64,000 nt of DNA, taken from assembly GCF_048007105.1 (NCBI RefSeq), contig NZ_CP180352.1:1736001-1800000 (forward strand), given 5' to 3'. Below are positions 8,018-15,414 of this stretch, piece by piece. The number at the start of each line of letters is the position of its first letter. Position 1 is the first letter of the stretch. The position numbers and the translations under genes were made by a program. Below the pieces are notes generated by a model, which saw only the letters and a program-made list of their open reading frames with translations, ran no database searches and was not told the origin of the DNA. The stretch is from Minwuia sp048007105 (GTDB lineage: Bacteria; Pseudomonadota; Alphaproteobacteria; Minwuiales; Minwuiaceae).

Positions 8018-8995
8018 TTGGATGCGCGCGTCGAACCGAACGGCCTGCCGGCAGAGTCTCTCGTCACGGTCCTGAAGACCGCGGGCGATCCGACGCGTCT
8101 GCATCTGCTGATGCTCTGCAGGCTGTGCGACCTGTCGGTCAGTGAACTGACCTGGATTCTCGACCAGAGCCAGCCGCGCGTCTCGCGCCATCTCAAGCTG
8201 CTCTGCGATGCGGGCCTGCTGGAGCGCTACACCGAGGGCAATTGGGTCATCTACCGGCATGCCATGTCCGAGGCCGCGTCGCAGATCGGCGAAGCTCTGG
8301 TGGCCATCCTCGATACCGCCATGGATCCGACCGCCACCTATCTGGAGCGGCTGGACGAGGTGCGGGCGAAACGCAGCGAACGCGTGCAGGCCTTCTTCTC
8401 GAAGAACGCCGAACAATGGGCCGAGCTCAGCCGTCTTCAGGTGTCGGAGCGCGAGGTCGAGACGGCGCTGCACGGTGTTCTGGGGCCGGGCGCCATCGGA
8501 TCGCTGCTCGATCTCGGCACCGGAACGGGCCGGCTCCTGGCTATTCTGGCAGGCCGTGCCGAACGGGCGGTCGGGGTCGACGTGAATGCCGAGATGCTGG
8601 CAGTGGCGCGGCAGACGCTCGACCGGCCCGACCTGAGGCACGTGCAGGTCCGGCAGGCGGACATTCACAGCCTGCCGTTCCGGCGGGGCAGCTTCGACCT
8701 GATCACCGCGCACCAGGTGCTGCACTATCTGGACGACCCCGACCGGGTGGTCCGGGAGGCGGCGCGTGTTCTGGCGCCGGGCGGGCGGCTGGTCATCGCC
8801 GACCTGCTGCCGCACGAACTCGAACACCTGAAGACCGAGCAGGCGCACCGCCGGCTCGGCTTCGACGACCGGGAGATCAGCGCCTGGTTCCGGACCGCCG
8901 GACTTGAGCCTGGCGCTGCCGTGAAACTGACGGGCCGGCCGCTGCCGGTCGGCGTCTGGTCGGCCACCAAACCTTCCGCGGAGAACGGGGAATAA
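8018..8995 (+). CDS. ArsR-family regulator fused to a SAM-dependent methyltransferase domain (methionine-cycle regulator)
   Basis: About 325 residues: an N-terminal ArsR winged helix (recognition helix in QSQPRVSRHLKLL) joined by a helical linker to a class I methyltransferase domain (motif I LLDLGTGTGRLL, acidic GVDVN, then LAPGGRLVIAD). Proteins of this architecture sit upstream of metF/metH in many Alphaproteobacteria and are predicted to control methionine synthesis, probably by sensing SAM or SAH through the methyltransferase fold. The TTG at 8018 is chosen because GGAGG (8003-8007) lies 10 nt before it and the operator covers the alternative ATG at 7979, which would add 13 residues. It ends 2 bp before metF. 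Whether the domain still transfers methyl groups is unknown. Confidence 0.82.
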   Translation: MDARVEPNGLPAESLVTVLKTAGDPTRLHLLMLCRLCDLSVSELTWILDQSQPRVSRHLKLLCDAGLLERYTEGNWVIYRHAMSEAASQIGEALVAILDTAMDPTATYLERLDEVRAKRSERVQAFFSKNAEQWAELSRLQVSEREVETALHGVLGPGAIGSLLDLGTGTGRLLAILAGRAERAVGVDVNAEMLAVARQTLDRPDLRHVQVRQADIHSLPFRRGSFDLITAHQVLHYLDDPDRVVREAARVLAPGGRLVIADLLPHELEHLKTEQAHRRLGFDDREISAWFRTAGLEPGAAVKLTGRPLPVGVWSATKPSAENGE

Positions 8996-8997
8996 CC

Positions 8998-9924
8998 ATG
9001 CAGATCGACATCATACCCTCCGATACCGCCGGCCTTGAGCTGTCGGCGGAGTTCTTCCCGCCGAAGACCGAGAAGGCCGCGCGCTCGGCGCGCGCCGCTT
9101 CCGAGGCGCTGCGCCGTTTCGGGCTGACCTTCTGCTCGGTGACCTACGGCGCAGGCGGCAGCAATCAGACCGGCACCCTCGATACCGCCATCGACCTCGC
9201 CGAAGGTGCGGGTTCCGAACCGGCGGCGCATCTGACGGCGGTCGGCGCGGCGCGGGAGACTGTCGACGCCGTCGCCCAGGGATTCTGGCAGGCCGGCATC
9301 CGCCGCATCGTGGCGCTGCGCGGCGACCCGCAGGGCAATGGCGGGCGCTATCAGGCGCACCCGCAGGGCTATGCCAATGCCGCGGCGCTGACCGAGGGGC
9401 TGCGGCGGCTGCACGAGTTCGACATCTCGGTCGCCGCCTATCCCGAGAAGCATCCGGAATCGCCCTCGGTGGATGCCGATATCGACAATCTGAAGGCGAA
9501 GTTCGACGCCGGCGCCGACCGCGCCATCACCCAGTTCTTCTTCGACCCTGAAATCTACCTGCGCTTCCGCGACCGTCTCGCGGCCCGTGGCGTCTGGCGC
9601 TCGGTGGTGCCCGGCATCCTGCCGATCCGCAATCTGGAGCAGGTGCAGAAGTTCGCCGCGGCCTGCGAGGCCACGATCCCGGAGACGGTGCTGGCCCGGT
9701 TCGAGCGCTGCACCAGCGACGCCGACCGTCGGAACGTGGCCATCGACCAGGCGCATGCGCTCTGCGAGCGGCTGATGCGCCACGGCGTCCGCGATTTCCA
9801 CTTCTACACCCTGAACAAGGCCGACATGACGGCTGCGATCCTCGACCGGCTGATCGGCAGCGCCGATGCAGACCGGGCGATGACCGCCGCTGCCGCCATG
9901 GCCGCCCGGCCCGCCGAAGCCTGA
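8998..9924 (+). CDS. metF: Methylenetetrahydrofolate reductase
   Basis: A 308-residue FAD-dependent TIM-barrel enzyme that reduces 5,10-methylene-THF to 5-methyl-THF, the methyl donor for MetH encoded next door. Family landmarks are the N-terminal ELSAEFFPPKTEKA with the catalytic Glu, the folate/NADH region SVTYGAGGS, the FAD-binding region ALRGDPQG, and ITQFFFDPEIYLRFRD. The length matches bacterial MetF. It lies 2 bp after the regulator and 18 bp before metH, so the three form one operon for regenerating methionine. Confidence 0.96.
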   Translation: MQIDIIPSDTAGLELSAEFFPPKTEKAARSARAASEALRRFGLTFCSVTYGAGGSNQTGTLDTAIDLAEGAGSEPAAHLTAVGAARETVDAVAQGFWQAGIRRIVALRGDPQGNGGRYQAHPQGYANAAALTEGLRRLHEFDISVAAYPEKHPESPSVDADIDNLKAKFDAGADRAITQFFFDPEIYLRFRDRLAARGVWRSVVPGILPIRNLEQVQKFAAACEATIPETVLARFERCTSDADRRNVAIDQAHALCERLMRHGVRDFHFYTLNKADMTAAILDRLIGSADADRAMTAAAAMAARPAEA

Positions 9925-9942
9925 ACGAAGAGACCCTGATAC

Positions 9943-12900
9943 ATGAGTGAGTTGTTGGACGCGCTGTCGCGCGAAGTGCTGCTTTGTGACGGCGCCATGG
10001 GCAGCCGGGTCCAGGTCATGGACCTGGATCTGGAAGCCGATTTCCGGAACTGCGAGAACTGCACAGAGATCCTGAATCTGACCTGGCCGGACGTGGTCCG
10101 CGACATCCACCGCGGCTATTTCGAAGCCGGGTCGGACATCGTGCAGACCAATTCCTTCGGTGGATCGCCGATCACGCTCCGCGAGTTCGACCTGCAGGAC
10201 CAGGCGGCCGAGATCAATCGCCGCGCCGCCGAGCTGGCGCGCGAGGTGGCTGACGAGCTCTCGACGCCGGAGCGGCCGCGCTACGTGTTCGGCTCCATCG
10301 GACCGGGCACCAAGCTGCCGAGCCTCGGCCATATCGGCTATGACGAACTGGAGGCGGGGCTGACCCTGCAGGCGGCGGCCCTGATCGAGGGCGGCGTGCA
10401 CGGCCTGCTGATCGAGACCTGCCAGGACACGCTGCAGGTGAAGGCGGCGGTCAACGGCGCCAAGAAGGCCCGGCGCGAGGCCGGGTCCGACGTGCCGATC
10501 TTCGTGCAGGTCACCGTCGAGACCACGGGCTCCATGCTGGTCGGCGCCGACATCGCAGCGGCGGCGACAGTGCTCGATTCTCTTGGCGTGGACGGCATCG
10601 GCCTCAACTGCGCCACCGGGCCGAAGGAAATGGCCGAGCATGTGCGCTGGCTGACCGCGAATGTCGGCAAGCCGGTTTCCGTGCAGCCCAATGCCGGCCT
10701 GCCGGAACTGGTCAACGGCCAGACCAGCTATCCGTTGTCGCCGTCCGACCTCGCGCTCTGGCTGAAGCGTTTCGTCGGCGAGGAGGGCGTCGGGCTGGTC
10801 GGCGGCTGCTGCGGCACGACGGTCGAACACATCGCCGCCCTGGACGCGATGCTGCAGGAACTCGGCGAGGGCCGCCGGCGGCCGGCGCCGAAGTCGCGCC
10901 AGACCGAATGGACGCCGTCCATCGCCTCGCTGTTCCAGCAGACGCCGCTTCGGCAGGAGAATGCTGTGCTGGCCGTGGGCGAGCGCTGCAACGCCAATGG
11001 TTCGAAGAAGTTCCGTGAACTGCAGGCGGCCGAGAACTACGACGCCTGCGTCGCCATGGGCCGCGATCAGGAAGGCGAGGGCAGCCACGCCATCGACCTC
11101 TGCACCGCCTATGTCGGCCGCGACGAGGTCCGCGACATGTCCGAGGTGCTGACCCGCATGCGCGGCGCGGTGACGGCGCCGCTGGTGGTCGATTCAACCG
11201 AGCTCAACGTGCTTGAGGAGGCGCTGAAGCTCTATGGCGGCAAACCGATCATCAATTCCTTCAACTTCGAGGACGGCGAGGAGCCGGCGGACCGCCGCAT
11301 CGAGCTGGCGAAGCGCTTCGGCGCGGCGATCATCGGCCTGACCATCGACGAGGACGGGATGGCCAAGACCGTCGAGGACAAGCTGCGCGTCGCCCACCGG
11401 CTGCACGATTTCGCGACCGCGCACGGCCTGCCGTCGTCCGACCTGATGATCGACCCGCTGACCTTCACCATCTGCACCGGCAACGAGGACGACCGGAAAC
11501 TGGGGCTCTGGACGCTGGACGCCATCGAGGGGATCGCCCGGGAACTGCCCGACTGCCAGATCCTGCTTGGGCTCTCCAACATCTCCTTCGGCCTGAACGC
11601 CGCCGCCCGCCATGTGCTGAACTCGGTGTTCATGGACCACGCGCAGAAGCGGGGCATGACCGCCGCCATCGTCCATACCTCCAAGATCATGCCGCTGCAC
11701 CAGATCCCGGAGAACGAGGTCAAGGCCGCCGAGGACCTGATCTACGACCGCCGCCGCGAGGGTCATGACCCGCTGGAAGCCTTCATGGAGATCTTCCAGG
11801 ACCGGAAGGTGAAGAAGACCGTCAAGCAGCGGGCCGAGACCGTCGAGGAACGGCTGAAGGACCGCATCGTCGACGGCGACGGCGAGGGGCTGACTGCCGA
11901 TCTCGACGAGGCGATGGAGACCATCCCGCCGCTGGACATCATCAACGAGCACCTGCTCGACGGCATGAAGGTGGTCGGCGAGCTGTTCGGCGCGGGCAAG
12001 ATGCAGTTGCCCTTCGTGCTCCGCTCGGCCGAGGTGATGAAGGCCGCCGTGGCGCATCTCGAGCCGCACATGGAGAAGACCGAGGGTCAGCAGAAGGGCA
12101 CCATCGTCCTCGCCACCGTGAAGGGCGACGTCCATGACATCGGCAAGAACCTCGTCGACATCATCCTGACCAACAACGGCTACCGGGTCGTCAATCTGGG
12201 TATCAAGCAGCCGCTGGACGCAATTCTGGAGTCGGCCGAGAAGGAGAAGGCTGACGCGATCGGCATGTCCGGCCTGCTGGTGAAATCGACCGTCATCATG
12301 AGGGAGAATCTCGAGGAAATGGCACGCCGGCAGGTCCGTACCCCCGTCATCCTGGGCGGCGCGGCGCTGACCCGGAAATATGTCGAGGAAGACTGCCTGC
12401 AGGCCTATGGCGGCAATGGTGTGGCCTATGCCCGGGATGCCTTCGACGGCCTCAATCTGATGAACAAGGTGAAGAACCGCGCCTTCGACAAGCATGTCGA
12501 GGAGGCCTCCGAGACCCGGGCGCAGCGGCCGTCATCCCGCAAGGCTGTGGGGCGGCCGTCATCGGGCGCCGAGCGTCCTGTCGACTACGACGAGGTCAGC
12601 CTGCGGCGGAGCGAACTGCACCGCGACGCCGAGAAGATCGAGCCGCCGTTCTGGGGCGCGCGGGTGCTCGAAGGCGTGCCGTCGAAGACGCTGCTGCCCT
12701 ATCTGAACGAGACCATGCTGTTCCAGTTCCAGTGGGGCTTCCGCAAGGCCGGGCGCGACCGCGGCGACTATCTGGAATGGGCCGCGAAGGAAGTCCGTCC
12801 GATCCTGCACGACATGCTCGCCCGGACCCAGAAGGAGGACATCCTGCAGCCGCGCGCGGTCTACGGCTACTGGCCGGCTGCGAGCGAGCGCGACGATCTC

Positions 12901-13425
12901 GTGCTCTACGATCCCGACAGCGGTGCGGAGAAGGCGCGCTTCTCGCTGCCGCGCCAGAAGCGTGAAGGCGGGCTCTGCATCGCCGATTTCTTCCCCGAGG
13001 CGACGACCGGCGAGAAGGGCGTGATCGGGCTGCAACTGGTCACGATGGGCAGCAGGGCGTCCGACGTGGCGCGCGAATGGTTCGCCGCCGACCGTTATCA
13101 GGACTACCTCTACCTGCACGGCCTCTCGGTCGAGATGGCCGAGGCGATGGCGGAATACGTCCACACCCGCATCCGCAGCGAACTCGGCTTCGCGGCCGAG
13201 GACGATCCGGACATGCGCAAGCTGCTGAAGCAGGGTTATCGCGGCTCGCGCTACAGCTTCGGCTACCCCGCCTGCCCGAATCTCGAGGACCAGTCGCAGA
13301 TTCTCGACCTGCTGGACGCCGGCCGGATCGGCGTCGAGATGGCCGAAGAGGGACAGCTGCACCCGGAGCAGTCCACCTCCGCCATCGTGGTCCTGCACAA
13401 GCAGGCGAAATACTTCTCGGTGTGA
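9943..13425 (+). CDS. metH: Cobalamin-dependent methionine synthase
   Basis: A 1160-residue full-length enzyme transferring the methyl of 5-methyl-THF to homocysteine through cobalamin. Domains in order: homocysteine-binding barrel (1 to about 310) with zinc ligands in GLNCATG and GGCCGTT (287-293); pterin-binding barrel (about 340-610; VGERCNANGS, LMIDPLTFT); helical cap (about 640-715); B12-binding domain with the cobalt-ligating His in DVHDIGKN (about 728-735); and the SAM-dependent reactivation domain (about 880-1160; PGYPACPNL-like GYPACPNLEDQ near the end). A 40-residue Arg/Ser-rich linker joins the B12 and reactivation domains. No cobalamin riboswitch is seen upstream; control is probably through the ArsR-methyltransferase protein. 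Confidence 0.97.
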   Translation: MSELLDALSREVLLCDGAMGSRVQVMDLDLEADFRNCENCTEILNLTWPDVVRDIHRGYFEAGSDIVQTNSFGGSPITLREFDLQDQAAEINRRAAELAREVADELSTPERPRYVFGSIGPGTKLPSLGHIGYDELEAGLTLQAAALIEGGVHGLLIETCQDTLQVKAAVNGAKKARREAGSDVPIFVQVTVETTGSMLVGADIAAAATVLDSLGVDGIGLNCATGPKEMAEHVRWLTANVGKPVSVQPNAGLPELVNGQTSYPLSPSDLALWLKRFVGEEGVGLVGGCCGTTVEHIAALDAMLQELGEGRRRPAPKSRQTEWTPSIASLFQQTPLRQENAVLAVGERCNANGSKKFRELQAAENYDACVAMGRDQEGEGSHAIDLCTAYVGRDEVRDMSEVLTRMRGAVTAPLVVDSTELNVLEEALKLYGGKPIINSFNFEDGEEPADRRIELAKRFGAAIIGLTIDEDGMAKTVEDKLRVAHRLHDFATAHGLPSSDLMIDPLTFTICTGNEDDRKLGLWTLDAIEGIARELPDCQILLGLSNISFGLNAAARHVLNSVFMDHAQKRGMTAAIVHTSKIMPLHQIPENEVKAAEDLIYDRRREGHDPLEAFMEIFQDRKVKKTVKQRAETVEERLKDRIVDGDGEGLTADLDEAMETIPPLDIINEHLLDGMKVVGELFGAGKMQLPFVLRSAEVMKAAVAHLEPHMEKTEGQQKGTIVLATVKGDVHDIGKNLVDIILTNNGYRVVNLGIKQPLDAILESAEKEKADAIGMSGLLVKSTVIMRENLEEMARRQVRTPVILGGAALTRKYVEEDCLQAYGGNGVAYARDAFDGLNLMNKVKNRAFDKHVEEASETRAQRPSSRKAVGRPSSGAERPVDYDEVSLRRSELHRDAEKIEPPFWGARVLEGVPSKTLLPYLNETMLFQFQWGFRKAGRDRGDYLEWAAKEVRPILHDMLARTQKEDILQPRAVYGYWPAASERDDLVLYDPDSGAEKARFSLPRQKREGGLCIADFFPEATTGEKGVIGLQLVTMGSRASDVAREWFAADRYQDYLYLHGLSVEMAEAMAEYVHTRIRSELGFAAEDDPDMRKLLKQGYRGSRYSFGYPACPNLEDQSQILDLLDAGRIGVEMAEEGQLHPEQSTSAIVVLHKQAKYFSV

Positions 13426-13446
13426 GGTTGTCTCGCGCCTCCGGAG

Positions 13447-13570
13447 CCTCCCCCTGGCAGGGGGAGGCCGGCGCGCAGCGACGGGTGGGGGTCGGCTGCG
13501 TTGATGGAACAATGGCAGGCGCCTGAGCTGCTCCCACCCCCACCCAACCCTCCCCCTCGGAGGGGGAGGG
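13447..13570. repeat. Composite intergenic repeat with two C/G-rich hairpins
   Basis: Two near-identical hairpins face each other across about 80 bp: CCTCCCCC / GGGGGAGG with loop TGGCA (13447-13467), and CCCTCCCCCT / AGGGGGAGGG with loop CGG (13548-13570). The arms themselves are inversely related, and the DNA between them is rich in GGGTGGGGG and CCCACCCCC tracts. It lies between the convergent metH and mmcB-like genes and has the look of a bacterial interspersed mosaic or REP-type element. It may also end transcription from both sides. Confidence 0.65.
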
Positions 13571-13595
13571 CCTCTCAGAAGTCGTGTCCCTTGCC

Positions 13596-14033
13596 CTACA
13601 CCAACCCGACCGGCGGCAGCAGGCGACTGGCGGCGAGGCGGGCGAAGCGCAGCGTGACGGCCTTGCGCCGGGCGGCGGTGAGTTTCTCCAGCGGGGAGTC
13701 GCGCAGGAAGGCGCCGCCATGGGCGTCGGCGACGATCAGGCCGCATTCCGCCGGGATCAGTTCCTTCGGGAAGTCGGTCGGGACGGCGAAGAAGAAGCGG
13801 TCGCAGAACTCCAGATAATCGCCCCACTTGGCGTCCGAGCGGAAATCGGCGACCGACGACTTCACCTCGACGATCCAGATGTCGCCGTCCTTGCCGAGCG
13901 CCACCACGTCGGCGCGGCGGCCGTTCTTCAGCGTCATCTCCCTGATCGACGGCCGGTCATGTTCCGCCATCAGCCGCATCACGCCGCGGGCGATGGCGTC
14001 GCCGTAGAGCCGATCCTCGGCGGCCTCACTCAT
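13596..14033 (-). CDS. mmcB: MmcB family DNA repair-associated nuclease-like protein
   Basis: About 145 residues matching the MmcB/DUF-type family of Alphaproteobacteria, which is induced by DNA damage in Caulobacter. The fold is that of PD-(D/E)XK nucleases: RRADVVALGKDGDIWIVEVK (around 36-55) supplies the Asp and the E-V-K of the motif, followed by DYLEFCDRFFFAVP. The start chosen is the ATG at 14033, which overlaps the stop of the upstream phosphotransferase gene by 8 bp; a start 24 bp earlier is also open. No LexA box was identified. The gene ends 25 bp from a hairpin repeat. Confidence 0.8.
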   Translation of the reverse strand: MSEAAEDRLYGDAIARGVMRLMAEHDRPSIREMTLKNGRRADVVALGKDGDIWIVEVKSSVADFRSDAKWGDYLEFCDRFFFAVPTDFPKELIPAECGLIVADAHGGAFLRDSPLEKLTAARRKAVTLRFARLAASRLLPPVGLV

Positions 14034-15015
14034 CGGGACAACCGGCCGCGAGGTCATGGAACCACGGCGACAGGGGTGCGAGAACGGCCGAGCGCCCGGC
14101 CCAGTCGCCGGCCCGGTTGGCCGTGCGCCGGAAGGCCGCCGCCGTCGAGCCCACCTTGTCCTGGCTGAGCACCTCCTGCCAGTCCCGCCAGCCGCCCTTT
14201 TCCGCCCGCTTGGTCAGGATCAGCGCCAGCCGGACCGACATGTGCAACGTGCCGAAACACAGCAGGTACTGCTCCGCGGCATGCCTTTCGCCATCGGACG
14301 TTTCGGGCGCCAGGGCCGCGAGAGCCTCGTTCACGCCCGGCCCGTCCGCCGGTGCGAATTCATCGCCGAGCAGCCATCCGGCATCGTCCAGCGGATCGCG
14401 CACGCCGCAATGCTCCCAGTCGAACCAGCGGATCGCGCCGTCATCGCAGAGCATGGCGTTGGCCGGCCGGGCGTCCCACTTGACCAGCGCGGTCCTGCGC
14501 GGCGTCAGCAGCCGGGCCGCGGTCTCCATGTCGAAGGCCGGCGGCGGCAGTCCGGCGCCGGCGCCCAGTCGGGCCGGCATGCCGGCAAATCCCTGCCGCC
14601 AGGCCTCCGAAGCACCCAGCGTGGCGAGCCGGCCGGCGATCCCGGACCCTGCCGCGGCGGCATGGATGGCGGCAAGCGACTGGAGCGCTGCCGTCATCAG
14701 CGCCTGCTGGTCGGCGCCGGCGTCCCAGAGCGCCTCGGTCAGACGCCGGCCGCCCAGATCCTGCTGGAAGATCCAGGCGCCGCGCCGGGCGACAAGACCC
14801 GGGACCGGTGCATCGGCTTCCGACAGCCGTGTCAGAACCTCGGCTTCCAGCCGCGCCCGCTGCTCGCTCGGCCGGAGCGAGGCGATCACCGACTCGTTGC
14901 CTGAGACGAAGCGGATGGCGCGCGCTGACGACCCGGTCGGGCGGCTGTGGCTGTCCGGCGGCCGCCCCAGAATTTCGGTGATCAGCCGTTCGGCCTGCTC
15001 GATACGCGCGTTCAT
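14026..15015 (-). CDS. Aminoglycoside phosphotransferase (APH)-fold kinase
   Basis: About 329 residues of the APH/choline-kinase fold. The Brenner-type catalytic segment reads VKWDARPANAMLCDDG, with the catalytic Asp in WDARPAN and Asn at the metal site, and the second metal ligand is in IRWFDWEHCG. The segment before it is the usual helical C-lobe. Such proteins phosphorylate small hydroxylated molecules; an antibiotic-resistance role should not be assumed. The ATG at 15015 is chosen because upstream extension gives an unrelated low-quality N-terminus. It overlaps the mmcB-like gene by 8 bp. Confidence 0.75.
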   Translation of the reverse strand: MNARIEQAERLITEILGRPPDSHSRPTGSSARAIRFVSGNESVIASLRPSEQRARLEAEVLTRLSEADAPVPGLVARRGAWIFQQDLGGRRLTEALWDAGADQQALMTAALQSLAAIHAAAAGSGIAGRLATLGASEAWRQGFAGMPARLGAGAGLPPPAFDMETAARLLTPRRTALVKWDARPANAMLCDDGAIRWFDWEHCGVRDPLDDAGWLLGDEFAPADGPGVNEALAALAPETSDGERHAAEQYLLCFGTLHMSVRLALILTKRAEKGGWRDWQEVLSQDKVGSTAAAFRRTANRAGDWAGRSAVLAPLSPWFHDLAAGCPDE

Positions 15016-15414
15016 TGTTTCAGTTTCGTTCCTGTCTCCGCCTGCGGCAAGGGTGCACTTTGCGACTCCCTGACGACACATGAATTTGTCCTGAATCTGC
15101 AACAGCGTCCCCCTCGAGTCCCAGAAAATGACAGGTGCAGAACCGGGTGTCGGGTACATGACGACGTCTGAGAGACGCGCAGCCCTGATCGTCGCTTCGC
15201 TCAGGCGGATCAGGAATAGTCAAATGATTTCAATGAAATAGGATTTCTTCGTCGCGCCGCCGCGCGTCTCTTCCCTTCGGGGGCGGGTATCCCGATGACC
15301 TCAGGCTCAATCTGCACGCGTTTTCCGGCACTTGTGATCACTTCCGGGGTTTGTGGCACACCATTTGCTGCGGAACGGTCAGACATATCCCCCGACCCCG
15401 GATACAGCGAGACC
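15016..15414. other. Intergenic region between phosphotransferase and RTX genes
   Basis: About 400 bp with divergent genes on either side, so it must hold both promoters. Visible features are an AT-rich patch at about 15220-15247 and a perfect 8-bp palindrome GTGATCAC at 15334-15341. No convincing -35/-10 pair could be fixed for either gene. Open frames run in from both sides (to 15159 on the minus strand and from 15295 on the plus strand), but they look like non-coding extensions rather than protein. Confidence 0.4.

Noticed and set aside
14026..15015. Aminoglycoside resistance gene
   Set aside because: The fold is APH-like, but the family includes many housekeeping small-molecule kinases and there is no resistance context.
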